Origin: Isoetes taiwanensis
Taxonomy: Eukaryota > Streptophyta > Lycopodiopsida > Isoetales > Isoetaceae
Direction of reading: 5' to 3'
Length of the DNA stretch: 64,000 nucleotides
Assembly: GCA_021234155.1 (NCBI GenBank)
Contig: JAJEKV010000093.1
Location: forward strand, 2,279,712-2,343,711
Below are positions 9,401 through 24,400 of this stretch, piece by piece. The notes under the pieces were generated by a model. It did not search any database. It was not told the DNA's origin and was given only the letters and a program-made list of their open reading frames with translations. Each line of letters starts with the position of its first letter. Positions within the stretch are counted from its first letter, which is position 1. Made by a program: the position numbers and the translations under genes.

Positions 9401-12400
9401 TTGGATATGGTTTAGATCAAATAGTTTGCACTAGAACGGTTAAGCTGACTGTTGTTGGGCAGCGAAGCGGCACACTTGCCCAAGTCAAACAAGGCCAGGA
9501 CCTTGCAAGGCCTCCTCATTAGAGGGGAGAGTCCCAACCCCGTGAGGCGAGCCCCAAAAGCTTCCCGAGGCGGCTTTTTTTCGGCGGCCTTTCCCCTCGG
9601 GGCGCGACGCTAAAGACCACACTCCCGGATCTCGGTTCGTATCCAACCGTTGAATCCTTTGTTCCGGGAACCTGGTCCGAGAAGGTCCAAAAATCCAACA
9701 TCCGTCAGGAGAACATATCAAACCGCACGGCCGTCCCGGCGGCGGTGTAGAAACCAAAGTGTTTTGTCGTTTCGGACATTGCGAGACTCTCGAAATGCCG
9801 ATCCGACTTCGCCACATCGTCCGGAATGCCAAAATTACCCTAGGGACCAAGTTACACGGTTGGTTTTGCAAAGAAAGAAACACTTACGCCCTACATTGCA
9901 GATTCAAAGCAGCCCACCTCCTAGGCCAATTGACTCACGAGTGTGTTGCACATGAGATAGTTTGGCTTCTTCGAGAAGGGGTGGGCTTCGGCCACAAAAC
10001 TTGGTCCCTAGGGCAATGTCGACGTTCGAGTCCATTGGCAGAGACAGATCACACGTTTTGGAGAGGGAAGTTGCCCGTCCGTCGCCAGGGGCAGCCGGAG
10101 AGGAATTTTGGGGCAAGCCTGCTTAGGGTGGTTTTAGGGTCCGTTGGCTCTCACGGCGTCAACACCCGCCTCTACCTCAAAGACGGCGCCGCAAGGTCCT
10201 AGTCAAATCGACAAGGATAGAGCCTCCGAAACGTAAACCCTATGAGTTGCGAGGTTCTAGCGGGGTTTTGCGTTTTTGGGTGCCGAAGTTTTGGTCTTTT
10301 GCACTTGGGGCGTGGCGATCAAATGCAGATTGAGAATGCGAAGCAAGGGGAACCGATGGAATGGAGTTTGGACTGTACTCCTCCCGTTGTGGCGGTTAGA
10401 AGTCAAGGGCGCTTTTGCAATAGCAAGACATTCGTAAATCGTAATTAATGCATAAATACGGACTTAAATTCTGATTTTTTTTGTCGGCTAGCTTCCTAAG
10501 TCATCGCCAACATACATGCCAACTTTCAAAAAATTTTGGATAAGGTTTAGATCAAATAGTTTGCACTAGAACGGTCCGGGCAGCTTTGTTGTTGGGCAGC
10601 GGAACCGCACACTTGCCCAAGTCAAACAAGGCGGGGACCTTGCAAGGCCTCCTCATTAGAGGGGAGAGTAAGAACCCCGAGGCGAGCCCCAAAAGCTTCC
10701 CGAGGCAGCCTTTTACGGCGGCCTCACGGGCGACGCTAAAGACCACACTCAGGATCTCGGTTCGTGAATCAATCGTTGAATCCTTTGTTCGGGGAACCTG
10801 GTCCGAGAAGGTCCAAAAAATCCAACATCCGTCCAGGAGAACATATCAAACCGCTGGCGCCCGAGGCGGCGACGTGTAGAAACCAAAGTGTTTTGTCGTT
10901 CGGACATTGCGAGAGAGGCTCGAAATGCCGATCCGACTTCTCCACATCGTCAGGAATGCCAAAATTACCCTAGGGACCAAGTTACACGGCGGTTTTGCAA
11001 AAGAAAGAAACACTTACGCCCTACATTGCGGTATTAAATGACCACCTCTAGGCCAATTGACTTGAAGTCGCGTTGCACATGAGATAGTTTGGCTTCTTCG
11101 AGAAGGGGTGGGCTTTTGGCCACAAAACTTGGTCCCTAGGGCAATGTCGACGTTACGAGTCCATTGGCGAGGCGAGATCACGGTTGGGAGAGGGAAGTTG
11201 CCCGTCGTCGCCCGAGTGGCCTTGAGGGAGAGGAATTTTGGGGCAAGTTGCTTAGGGTGGTTTTAGGGTCCGTGCTTCTGGCGTCAACACCCGCCTCTAC
11301 CTCAAGACGCGGCTTAAAGGTCCTAGTCAAATCGACAAGGATAGAGCCTCAAACGTAAACCCTATGAGTTGCCGGGTTCTAGCGGGGTTTGCGTTTTGGG
11401 TGCCGAAGTTTTGGTCTTTTGCACTTGGGGCGTGGCCGATCAAATGCGATTGAGAATCGCGAAGCAAGGGGAACTGGCGGAATGGAGTTTGGACTGTACT
11501 CCTCCCGTTGTGGCGGTTAGAAGTCAAGGGCCGCTTTTGCAATAGCAAGACATTCGTAAATTAAGTAATTAATGCATAGTACCAGGACTTAAATTCTGAT
11601 TTTTGTCGGCCTAGCTTCCTAAGTCATCGCCAACATACATGCCAACTTTCAAAAATTTTGGATAAGGTTTAGATCAAATAGTTTGCACTAGAACAGTCAG
11701 GGCAGCTTTGTTGTTGGGCAGCCCGGTGCCGCACACACTTGCCCAAGTCAAACAAGGCCGGGGACCTTGCAAGGCCTCCTCATTAGAGGGGAGAGTCAGA
11801 ACCCCGAGAGGCGAGCCCCAAAAAGCTTCCCGAGGCAGACTTTTCGGCAGCTCGCCCGGGGCGACGCTAAAGACCACACTCCGGATCTCGGTTCCCGTAA
11901 CCGGCCGTTGAATCCTTTGTTCCGGAACCTGGTCCGAAGGTCCAAAAATCCAACATCCGTCCGAGGAGAACATATCAAACCGTAAAGCGCCTTGACGGGA
12001 TTAGTGTAGAAACCAAAGTGTTTTGTCGTTCGGACATTGCGGAGGGCTCAAATGCCGATCCGACTTTCCACATCGTCAGGAATGCCAAAATTACCCTAGG
12101 GACCAAGTTACCACGGCGGTTTTGTAAAAGAAAGAAACACTTACGCCTACATTGCAAAGATTCGGTGACCACCTCCTAGGCCAATTGACTACGACGAGTC
12201 GTTGCACATGAGATAGTTTGGCTTCTTCGAGAGGGGTGGGTTTTGGCCACAAAACTTGGTCCCTAGGGCAATGTCGACGTTCGAGTCCATTGGCGAGAGG
12301 CGGATCCTGCCCGGGAGAGGGAAGTTGCCCGGCCCGTCGCCGGGCCTTCGAGAGGAATTTTGGGGGCAAGCTGCTTCGGGTGGTTTTAAGGTCCGATGCT

Positions 12401-15400
12401 CACGGCGTCAACACCCCTCTACCTCAAGACGCGGCGCAAGGTCCTAGTCAAAATCGACAAGGATAGAAGCCTCCTCAAGCGTAAACCCTATGAGTTGCGA
12501 GGTTCTAGAAGGGGTTTCGTTTTGGGTGCCGGGTTTTGGTCTTTTGCATTTGGGGCGGGCCCGATCACATGCACTTGAGAACGAAGCAGGGAGGCCCGGC
12601 GGAATGGAGTTTGGACCTGTACTCCTCCCGTTGTGCGTTAGAAGTCAAGGGGCGCTTTTGCAAGATAGCAAGACATTAAATAAATTCGTAATTAATGCAT
12701 AGTACGGACTTAAATTCTGATTTTTGTCGGCTAGCTTCCTAAGTCATAAGCCAACATCTGAGGCCAACTTTCAAAAATTTTGGATATGGTTTAGATCAAA
12801 TAGTTTGCACTAGAGCGGTCCGCAGCTGTTGTTGGAAGGCGGCAGCACACTTGCCCAAGTCAAACAAGGCCAGGACCTTGCAAGGCCTCCTCATTAGAGG
12901 GGAGAGTCCAGGAACCCGGAGGCGAGCCCCAAAAGCTTTCGAGGCAGCCTTTTCGGCGGCAAACTCCTACGGGCGACGCTAAAGACCACACTCCGGATCT
13001 CTGGTTCTCGTATCGGCCCGTTGAATCCTTTGTTCCGGGAACCTGGTCCGAAGGTCCAAAAAATCCAACATCCGTCAGGAGAACATATCAAACCGCGCGC
13101 GTCTGCGGCGACGATTGTAGAAACCAAAGTGTTTTGTCGTTGGGACATTGCGGAGGTTCGAAATGCCGATCCGACTTCGCCACATCGTCCGGAATGCCAA
13201 AATTACCCTAGGGACCAAGTTATACGGTTGGTTTTGCAAAAGCAAGAAAACCCTTTTCGCCCTACATTGCGGTATTCGGCCACCACCTCCTAGGCCAATT
13301 GATCACGGTGTGTTGCACATGAGATAGTTTGGCGCTTCTTCGAGAAGGGTGGGCTTACGCCACAAAAACTTGGTCCCTAGGGCAATGTCGACGTTTCGAG
13401 TCCATTGGCGAGGCAGAGATCGGTTCCGGGAGGGGAAGTTGCCCGTCACGTCGCCGGGGCCTTGGGAGAGGAATTTTGGGGCAAGTGCTTCCGGGTGGTT
13501 TTAGGGTCCGTGCTCGGCGTCAACACCTCCCCTCTACCTCAAGACCGCGGCGCCAAGGTCCTAGTCAAATCGACAAGGATAGAGCCCTTCGAAGCGTAAA
13601 CCCTATGAGTTGCGAGGGTTCTAGCGGGGTTTTGCGTTTTGGGTGCGGGTTTTGGTGTTTTGCACTTGGGGCGTGGCGATCACATGCGATTGAGAACACG
13701 AAGCAAGGGGAACCGACGGAATGGAGTTTGGACCGTACTCCTCCGTTGTGGCGGTTAAGTCAAGGGCGCTTTTAAAAGTAGCAAGACATTCGTAAATTCG
13801 TAATTAATGCATAGTACGGACTTAAATTCTGATTTTTTGTCAGCTAGCTTCCTAAGTCATCGCCAACATACAGGCCAACTTTCAAAAAATTTTGGATATG
13901 GTTTAGATCAAATAGTTTGCACTAGAACGGTCCCATTTGTTGTTGGGCAGCCGAGCTGGCACACTTGCCCAAGTCAAACAAGGCCGGGGACCTTGCAAGG
14001 CCTCCTCATTAGAGGGGAGAGTCCGAACCCCGTGAGGCGAGCCCCAAAGCTTCCGAGGCAACCTTTCGGCAAAGACTACCGGGGGGCGACGCTAAAAGAC
14101 CACACTCCGGATCACCGGTTCTCAGTAGATCGCCGTTGAATCCTTTGTTCGGGAACCTGGTCCGAAGGTCCAAAAATCCAACATCCGTCCCGAGAACATA
14201 TCAAACCGCATGGCGTCTCATGAGCGGCGAGTGTAGAAACCAAAGTGTTTTGTCGTTCGGACATTGCGGAGAGCTCGAAATGCCGATCCGGAACCGCCAC
14301 ATCGTCCGGAATGCCAAAATTACCCTAGGGACCAAGTTACACGGTTGGTTTTGCAAAAGCAAGAAACACTACGCCCTACATTGCGTGATTCGTTAAACCA
14401 CCTCCTAGGCCAATTGACTCACGAGTGTGTTGCACATGAGATAGTTTGGCTTCTTCAAGAAGGGTGGGCTTCGCCACAAAACTTGGTCCCTAGGGCAATG
14501 TCGACGCGTTCGGAGTCCATTGGCGCAGAGATGAGATCACCTTCCGGAGAGGGAAGTTGCCCGTCCGTCTGTGGCCGGAGAGGAATTTTGGGGCAAGCCG
14601 CTTCGGGTGGTTTTAGGGTCCGCGGCTCTGGCGTCAACACCCCCTCTACCTCAAGACACGGTGCAAGGTCCTAGTCAAATCGACAAGGATAGAGGAGCCT
14701 CAAGCGTAAACCCTATGAGTTGCCGGTTCTGCTTGGGGTTTTGCGTTTTGGGTGCCGAAGTTTTGGTCTTTTGCACTTGGGACGTGGCCGATCACATGCG
14801 ATTGAGAATGCGAAGCAAGCGGGCCCAGCGGAATGGAGTTTGGACCCGTACTCCTCCCGTTGTGGCGGTTAGAAGTCAAGGGCCGCTTTTGCGATAGCAA
14901 GACATTCGTAAATTCGTAATTAATGCATAAATGCGGACTTAAATTCTGATTTTTTGTCATTAGCTTCCTAAGTCATCGCCAACATACAGGCCAACTTTCA
15001 AAAATTTTGGATATGGTTTTAGATCAAATAGTTTGCACTAGAACGGTCCGGGGCAGCTGTTGTTGGCAGCCGAGCCTGGCACACTTGCCCAAAGTCAAAC
15101 AAGGTCGGGACCGTGCAAGGCCTCCTCATTAGAGGGGGAGAGTCCGAACCCCCGAGTCGAGCCCCAAAAAGCTTCCTCGGCGGCCTTTCCGGCAAGCACT
15201 CCCATGATGCGCTAAAGACCACACTCCGGGATCTCGGTTCCGTTATCGCGGCCGTTGAATCCTTTGTTCGGGGAACCTGGTCCAGAAGGTCAAAAAAATC
15301 TAACATCCGTCGGAGAACATATCAAACCCTTGAGGCGTCTAGCGGGCGGCGATTGTAGAAACCAAAGTGTTTTGTCGTTCGGACATTGCGGAGGAAGCTT

Positions 15401-18400
15401 CGAAATGCCGATCCGACTTCTCCACATCGTCGGAATGCCAAAATTACCTAGGGACCAAGTTACACCGGTCGGTTTGCAAAAGAAAGAAAACACTTACGCC
15501 CTACATTTCGATTTATTGACCACCTCCTAGGCCAATTGACTACGAGTCGTTGCACATGAGATAGTTTACGCTTCTTCGAGAAGGGGTGGGCTTCTCGCCA
15601 CAAAACTTGGTCCCTAAGAGGGCAATGTCGGCGTTACGGTCCATTGGCGGGAGACAAATCCGCGGTTCGGAGGAAGTTGCCGTCCGTCGCCGGGGCAACC
15701 GGAGAGGAATTTTGGGGCAAATTTTGCTTCCGGGTGGTTTTAGGGTCCGTGCTTTCTGGCGTCAACACCCCCTACCTCAAGACACGGCGCAAGGTCCTAG
15801 TCAAATCGACAAGGATAGAGCCTCAAAGCGTAAACCCTATGAGTTACCGCCGGTTCTAGCAGGGTTTGCGTTTTGGGTGCCGGTTTTGGTCTTTTGCACT
15901 TGGGACATGGCCGATCACATGCGGTTGAGAACAGCGAAGCAAGGGGAACTGGCGGAATGGAGTTTGGACTGTACTCCTCCCGTTGTGGCGGTTAGAAGTC
16001 AAGGGCCGCTTTGCGGTGGCAAGACATTCGTAAATTCGTAATTAATGCATAGTATGCGGACTTAAATTCTGATTTTTGTCAGCTAGCTTCCTAAGTCATC
16101 GCCAACATACAAGGCCAACTTTCAAAAATTTTGGATATGGTTTTAGATCAAATAGTTTGCACTAGAGCGGTGGGGCTTGTGTTGTTGGGCGGCCGAGGCG
16201 GCACACTTGCCCAAGTCAAACAAGGCCAGGACCTTGCAAGGCCTCCTCATTAGAGGGGAGAGTCCGAACCCGGGAGGCGAGCCCAAAAAGCTTCGAGGCG
16301 GCCTTTTACGGCGGGCTCCGTAGCGTCGCTAAAGACCACACTCGGGGACCGGTTCCGTATCCGACGTTGAATCCTTTGTTCCGGGAACCTGGTCAGAAAG
16401 GTCCAAAAAATCCAACATCCGTCGGAGAACATATCAAACCGCTGAAGCGTCTGCGGCGGCGGTGTAGAAACCAAAGTGTTTTTGTCGTTCGGACATTCGG
16501 AGGCTCGAAATGCCCGATCCGACCGCCACATCGTCAGGAATGCCAAAAATTACCCTAGGGACCAAGTTACCGCGGTTGGTTTTGCAAAAAAGAAAGAAAC
16601 ACTTCGCCCTACATTGCGATTATTCAATGACCACCTCCTAGGCCAATTGATCACGAAAGTGTGTTGCACATGAGATAGTTTGGCGGCTTCTTGAGAAGGG
16701 GTGGGCTTCTGGCCACAAAACTTGGTCCCTAGGGCAATGTCGACGTTCTGAGTCCATTGGCGAGGAGACGGATCACGGTTTTGGAGAGGAAGTTGCCCGT
16801 CCGTCGCCGGGGCGCCGGGAGAGGAATTTTGGCAAAATTGCTTCAGGGTGGTTTTAGGGTCCGGTGCTCGGCGTCAACACCCGCCTCTACCTCAAGACAC
16901 TGGCCAAGGTCCTAGTCAAATCGACAAGGATAGAGCCTCAAAGCGTAAACCCTATGAGTTTGCGAGGTTCTAGCGGGGTTTGCGTTTTGGGTGCCGAAGT
17001 TTGGTCTTTTGCACTTGGGGCGTGGCCCGATCAAATGCGGTTGAGAATGCGAAGCAAGGGGAACTGATGGAATGGAGTTTGGACTGTACTCCTCCCGTTG
17101 TGGCGGTTAGAAGTCAAGGGCCGCTTTTGCAATAGCAAGACATTCGTAAATCGTAATTAATGCATAATATGCGGACTTAAATTCTGATTTTTTGTCGGCT
17201 AGCTTCCTAAGTCATCGCCAACATACATGCCAACTTTCAAAATTTTGGATAAGGTTTAGATCAAATAGTTTGCACTAGAACGAGTCCAAGGCTTTGTTGT
17301 TGAAGCAATGGCGAAATTTGCCCAAGTCAAACAAGGCGAGGACCTTGCAAGGCCTCCTCATTAGAGGGAGAGTCCAGAACCCGGGAGGCGAGCTAAAAAG
17401 CTTCCAGAGGCAGCCTTTTTGGGGTAGCTCCGCCCGGCGAAACGCTAAAGACCACACTCCGGGATCTCGGTTCCATGGCAAGCCGTTGAATCCTTTGTTC
17501 AGGAGGAACCTGGTCCGAAAGGTCAAAAATCCAACATCCGTCAGGAGAACATATCAAACCGCGAAGCGTCTGCGGCGGCGAGTGTAGAAACCAAAGTGTT
17601 TTGTCGTTAGGACATTGCGATTCTTTCCGAAATGCCGATCCGACTTCTCCACATCAATGGGAATGCCAAAATTACCCTAGGGACCAAGTTACGCGGCGGT
17701 TTTGCAAAAGAAAGAAACACTTACGCCCTACATTGCGATTTATTGGCCACCTCCTAGGCCAATTGACTACGAGTGCGTTGCACATGAGATAGTTGGCGCT
17801 TCTTGAGAAGGGGTGGGCTTTTGGCCACAAAACTTGGTCCCCTAGGGCAATGTCGGCGTTCGAGTCCATTGGCGAGGCGGATCGCGGTTCGGGAGGGGAA
17901 GTTGCGTCGTCGCCGAGGAGGGCCGGGAGGGAGGAATTTTGGGGCAAAATTTTGCTTCCGGGTGGTTTTAGGGTCCGTGCTGCGGCGTCAACACCCCCTC
18001 TACCTCAAGACACGGCGCAAGGTCCTAGTCAAATCGACAAGGATAGAGCCTCCCGGCGTAAACCCTATGAGTTGCGAGGGTTCTAGTTGGGGTTTGCGTT
18101 TTGGGTCCGGGATTTTGGTCTTTTTTGCACTTGGGACGTGGCGATCAAATGCGATTGAGAATGCGAAGCAAGGGGGCTGGCGGAATGGAGTTTGGACTGT
18201 ACTCCTCCCGTTGTGGCGGTTAGAAGTCAAGGGCGCTTTTGCAATAGCAAGACATTCGTAAATTCGTAATTAATGCATGAATACGGACTTAAATTCTGAT
18301 TTTTTTGTCGGCTAGCTTCCTAAGTCATCGCCAACATACATGCCAACTTTCAAAAATTTTGGATAAGGTTTAGATCAAATAGTTTGCACTAGAGCGGTCA

Positions 18401-21400
18401 AAGGCGACACTGTTGTTGGGCGGTAGAAAGCACACTTGCCCAAGTCAAACAAGGCCGAGGACCTTGCAAGGCCTCCTCATTAGAGGGGAGAGTCCAGAAC
18501 CCCGAGGAGGCGGAGCCCCAAAAGCTTCCCAGAGGCAGCCTTTTACGGCGGCTCAGCCGGGCGTCGCTAAAGACCACACTCCCGGATCTCGGTTCCGTGA
18601 ATCCGGCCAGATTGAATCCTTTGTTCGGGAACCTGGTCGAAGGTCAAAAAATCCAACATCCGTCCGGGAGAACATATCAAACCCGAAGCGTCTTGCGGCG
18701 GCGACGGTGTAGAAACCAAAGTGTTTTGTCGTTGGGACATTGCGGAGGGCTCGAAATGCCGATCCGACTTTCCACATCGTCAGGAATGCCAAAATTACCC
18801 TAGGGACCAAGTTACCGCGGTTGGTTTTGCAAAAGAAAGAAAACTTCGCCCTACATTGCGGTATTCGGCGACCACCTCCTAGGCCAATTGACTCACGAGT
18901 GTGTTGCACATGAGATAGTTTGGGCTTCTTCGAGGGGTGGGTTTTGGCCACAAAACTTGGTCCCTAGGGCAATGTCGGCGTTCGAGTCCATTGGCGAGCG
19001 AGATCCGCGGTTTGGAGAGGGAAGTTGCGCGTCCGTCGCCGGGAGCCTTCGGGAGGAATTTTGGGGCAAAGCTGCTTCGGGTGGTTTTAAGGTCCGTGCT
19101 CACGGCGTCAACACCCCCTCTACCTCAAGACCGCGGCGCAAGGTCCTAGTCAAATCGACAAGGATAGAGCCTCGAAGCGTAAACCCTATGAGTTGCGGGT
19201 TCTAGCGGGGTTTGGCGTTTTGGGTCAGGGTTTTGGTCTTTGCATTTGGGGCGTGGCGATCACATGCACTTGAGAACGAAGCAAGGGGAACTGGCGGAAT
19301 GGAGTTTGGACTGTACTCCTCCGATTTGTGGCGGTTAGAAGTCAAGGGCGCTTTTGCGGTAGCAAGACATTAGTAAATTCGTAATTAATGCATAGAAACG
19401 GACTTAAATTCTGATTTTTTGTCGGCTAGCTTCCTAAGTCATCGCCAACATACAGGCCAACTTTCAAAAATTTTGGATATGGTTTAGATCAAATAGTTTG
19501 CACTAGAGCGGTCCGGGACTTTGTTGTTGGGCGAGCCGGCCAGCACACTTGCCCAAGTCAAACAAGGCCGGGGACCTTGCAAGGCCTCCTCATTAGAGGG
19601 GAGAGTCCAGAACCCGGGGGCGAGCCTTTAAAAGCTTCGGCGACCTTTTGGCGGCGGCGCTCAGCGGCGACGCTAAAGACCACACTCCGGGATCTACCGG
19701 TTCCGTATCCGACCGTTGAATCCTTTGTTCCGGGAACCTGGTCGAGAAGGTCCAAAAATCCAACATCCGTCAGGGAGAACATATCAAACGCGAAGCGTCT
19801 GCGGCGGCGATTGTAGAAACCAAAAGTGTTTTTGTCGTTCGGACATTGCGAGGAGAGCTCAGAAATGCCGATCCGACTTCTCCACATCGTCAGGAATGCC
19901 AAAATTACCCTAGGGACCAAGTTTACGGTTGGTTTGCAAAAAAGAAACCCTTACGCCCTACATTGCGGTATTCAGGCGGCCACCTCCTAGGCCAATTGAC
20001 TCACGAGTGTGTTGCACATGAGATAGTTTGGCTTCTTCGAAGGGGGTGGGCTTTTGGCCACAAAACTTGGTCCCTAGGGCAATGTCGGCGTTCCGAGTCC
20101 ATTGGCGGGGAGACGAATCCGCGGTTCGGGAGAGGGGAAGTTGCCCGTCGTCGCCGAGGGAACGCCGGGAGGAATTTTGGGGCAAATTTTGCTTCAGGGT
20201 GGTTTTAGGGTCCGTGCTTCGGCGTCAACACCCCCCTCTACCTCAAGACCGCGGGCCAAGGTCCTAGTCAAATCGACAAGGATAGAGCCTCGAAAGCGTA
20301 AACCACATGAGTTGCGGGTTCTAGCGGGGGTTTTGCGTTTTGGGTGCGGGTTACAGTGTTTTGCACTTGGGGCGTGGCCCGATCACATGCGATTGAGAAC
20401 ACGAAGCAAGGGGAACTGGCGGAATGGAGTTTGGACTGTACTCCTCCCGTTGTGGCGGTTAGAAGTCAAGGGCGCTTTTGCGCAATAGCAAGACATTCGT
20501 AAATTCGTAATTAATGCATAGTGCGGACTTAAATTCTGATTTTTTGTCGACTAGCTTCCTAAGTCATCATCGCCAACATACAGGCCAACTTTCAAAAATT
20601 TTTGGATAAGGTTTAGATCAAATAGTTTGCACTAGAACGGTCAAAGGCTGTTGTTGTTGGGCAGGTAGAAGCACACACTTGCCCAAGTCAAACAAGGCGA
20701 GGACCTTGCAAGGCCTCCTCATTAGAGGGGAGAGTCAGAACCCCGGGAGGCGAGCCCCAAAAGCTTCCCGAGGCAGCCTTTTTTCGGCAGCTCCGTAGGG
20801 GGCGTGACGCTAAAGACCACACTCCCGGATCTCGGTTCCGTGATCCGGAGCCGTTGAATCCTTTGTTCCAGGGAACTGGTCGAGAAGGTCCAAAAAATCC
20901 AACATCCGTCAGGAGAACATATCAAACCGCTGAAGCGTCTTGGCGGCGGCGATTGTAGAAACCAAAGTGTTTTGTCGTTGGGACATTGCGAGGCTCAAAT
21001 GCCGATCCGACTTCTCCACATCGTCGGAATGCCAAAATTACCCTAGGGACCAAGTTACGGTTGGTTTTGCAAAAGAAAGAAACACTACCGCCCTACATTG
21101 CAAGATTGACCACCTCCTAGGCCAATTGACTACGAGTGTGTTGCACATGAGATAGTTTGGCGCTTCTTCGAGAAGGGGTGGGCTTTTGGCCACAAAACTT
21201 GGTCCCTAGGGCAATGTCGGCGTTCCGAGTCCATTGGCGAGACGGATCACGATTCGGAGAGGGAAGTTGCCCGTCCGTCGCCGAGGGCCCGGGAGAGGAA
21301 TTTTGGGGCAAGCCGCCTTCGGGTTTTAAGGTCCGTGCTCTGGGTCAACACCCCCTCTACCTCAAGACGGCGCCAAAGGTCCTAGTCAAATCGACAAGGA

Positions 21401-24400
21401 TAGAGCCTCAAACGTAAACCCTATGAGTTGCCGGGTTCTAGCGGGGTTTTGCGTTTTGGGTGCGGGTTTTGGTCTTTTGCATTTGGGGCGTGGCCGATCA
21501 CATGCACTTGAGAACACGAAGCAAGGGGGCCCGGCGGAATGGAGTTTGGACTGTACTCCTCCGTTGTGGCGGTTAGAAGTCAAGGGCCGCTTTTTGCGTA
21601 GCAAGACATTAAGTAAATTCGTAATTAATGCATAGTATACCGGACTTAAATTCTGATTTTTTTGTCGGCTAGCTTCCTAAGTCATCGGGCCAACATACAG
21701 GCCAACTTTCAAAAATTTTGGATATGGTTTAGATCAAATAGTTTGCACTAGAACGGTCCGGGCAGCTTTGTTGTTGGGCAGTAGAGCCGGCACACTTGCC
21801 CAAGTCAAACAAGGCGGGACCTTGCAAGGCCTCCTCATTAGAGGGGAGAGTCCAGAACCCGGTGAGGCGAGCCCCAAAAGCTTCGGAGGCAGCCTTTTCT
21901 CATGGCAGCGCTCGGCACGGGCGACGCTTAAAGACCACACTCCAGGATCTCGGTTCCGTTATCCGGCCCGTTGAATCCTTTGTTCGGGAACCTGGTCCGA
22001 GAAGGTCCAAAAATCCAACATCCGTCCGGGGAGAACATATCAAACCGCTGGCCCTGCGGCGGCGATTGTGTAGAAACCAAAGTGTTTTGTCGTTCGGACA
22101 TTGCGGAGGCTCCGAAATGCCGATCCGACTTCGCCACATCGTCCGGAATGCCAAAATTACCCTAGGGACCAAGTTATACGGTTGGTTTTGCAAAAGCAAG
22201 AAACCCTTACGCCCTACATTGCGATTCAGCTGACCACCTCCTAGGCCAATTGACTACGAGTGTGTTGCACATGAGATAGTTTGGGCTTCTTCGAGAAAGG
22301 GGTGGGCTTCGGCCACAAAACTTGGTCCCTAGGGCAATGTCGGCGCTCGAGTCCATTGGCGAGGGCGAGATCACGGTTCCGGGAGAGGGAAGTTGCCCGC
22401 ACGTCGCCCGGGCCGCCGGGAGAGGATTTTGGGGCAAGTTGCTTCCGGGTGGTTTTAGGGTCCGTGCTCACGGCGTCAACACCTCCCCTCTACCTCAAGA
22501 CACGGTGCAAGGTCCTAGTCAAATCGACAAGGATAGAGCCTCCAGAAAAGCGTAAACCCTATGAGTTGCCGGGGTTCTAGCGGGGTTTGCGTTTTTGGGT
22601 GCCGGAAGTTTTGGTGTTTTGCACTTGGGACGTGGCCGATCACATGCGATTGAGAACACGGCAAAGGGAACCAGCGGAATGGAGTTTGGACCTGTACTCC
22701 TCCCGTTGTGGCGCTTAGAAGTCAAGGGCCGCTTTTGCGGTAGCAAGACATTAATAAAATTCGTAATTAATGCATAGTACGGACTTAAATTCTGATTTTT
22801 GTCATTAGCTTCCTAAGTCATCGCCAACATACAGGCCAACTTTCAAAAAATTTTGGATATGGTTTAGATCAAATAGTTTGCACTAGAACGGTCGGGCAGC
22901 TTTGTTGTTGGCAGCCGAAGCTGGCACACTTGCCCAAGTCAAACAAGGCGGGGGACCTTGCAAGGCCTCCTCATTAGAGGGAGAGTCCGAACCCGGAGGC
23001 GAGCCCCAAAAGCTTCCCGAGGCGGCCTTTCACGGCAAAGCACTCACGGGCGTGACGCTAAAGACCACACTCCGGATCGGTTCCGTGATCCCAAGTTGAA
23101 TCCTTTGTTCCGGGAACCTGGTCGAGAAGGTCCAAAAAATCCAACATCCGTCCGGAGAACATATCAAACCGCGAAGCGTCCCGCGGCGGCGATTGTAGAA
23201 AACCAAAGTGTTTTGTCGTTCGGACATTGCGGAGGCTCGAAATGCCGATCCGACTTAGCCACATCGTCAGGAATGCCAAAATTACCCTAGGGACCAAGTT
23301 ACACGGTTGGTTTTGCAAAAGCAAGAAACACTTCGCCCTACATTGCGGTATTGTGACCACCTCCTAGGCCAATTGACTCACGAGTGTGTTGCACATGAGA
23401 TAGTTTGGCTTCTTCAAGAAGGGGTGGGCTTACGGCCACAAAACTTGGTCCCTAGGGCAATGTCGGCGTTCTGAGTCCATTGGCGAGAGACGGATCACTT
23501 GCCCGGTTCAGGAGGAGAGGGAAGTTGCCCGTCCGTCGCCGGGGCCTTCCGGAGAGGAATTTTTGGGGCAAGCCGCTTCGGGTGGTTTTAGGCTCCGTGC
23601 TCTGGCGTCAACACCCGCCTCTACCTCAAGACCGCGCCAAGAAGGTCCTAGTCAAAATCGACAAGGATAGAGCCTCTCAAACGTAAACCCCTATGAGTTG
23701 CGAGGTTCTAGCGGGGTTTTGCGTTTTTGGGTGCCGAAGTTTTGGTCTTTTGCACTTGGGGCGTGGCCGATCACATGCGAGTTGAGAACGAAGCAAGCAA
23801 GGGAACTGGCCGGAATGGAGTTTGGACCTGTACTCCTCCGTTGTGGCGGTTAGAAGTCAAGGGCAGCTTTTGCATTAGCAAGACATTCGTAAATTCGTAA
23901 TTAATGCATAGTACGGACTTAAATTCTGATTTTTTGTCAGCTAGCTTCCTAAGTCATCGTCAATATCTGAGGCCAACTTTCAAAAATTTTGGATATGGTT
24001 TAGATCAAATAGTTTGCACTAGAAGCGGTCCAGGCAGCTTTGTTGTTGGGCAGCCAAGGCGGGCACACTTGCCCAAGTCAAACAAGGCGGGACCTTGCAA
24101 GGCCTCCTCATTAGAGGGGAAAGTCCAGAACCGGGGAGGCGAGCCCCAAAAAGCTTCGAGGCGGCCTTTCACGGCGGCTCGCCCACGGGCGTGCGCTAAA
24201 GACCACACTCCGGATCTCGGTTCCGTATCCCGTACCGTTGAATCCTTTGTTCCGGTGAACCTCGGTCCGAGAAGGTCCAAAAATCCAACATCCGTCCGAG
24301 GAGAACATATCAAACCGCTTGGCGTCTGGCCGGGCGGCAGTAGTAGAAACCAAAGTGTTTTTGTCGTTCGGACATTGCGGAGGCTCGAAATGCCGATCCG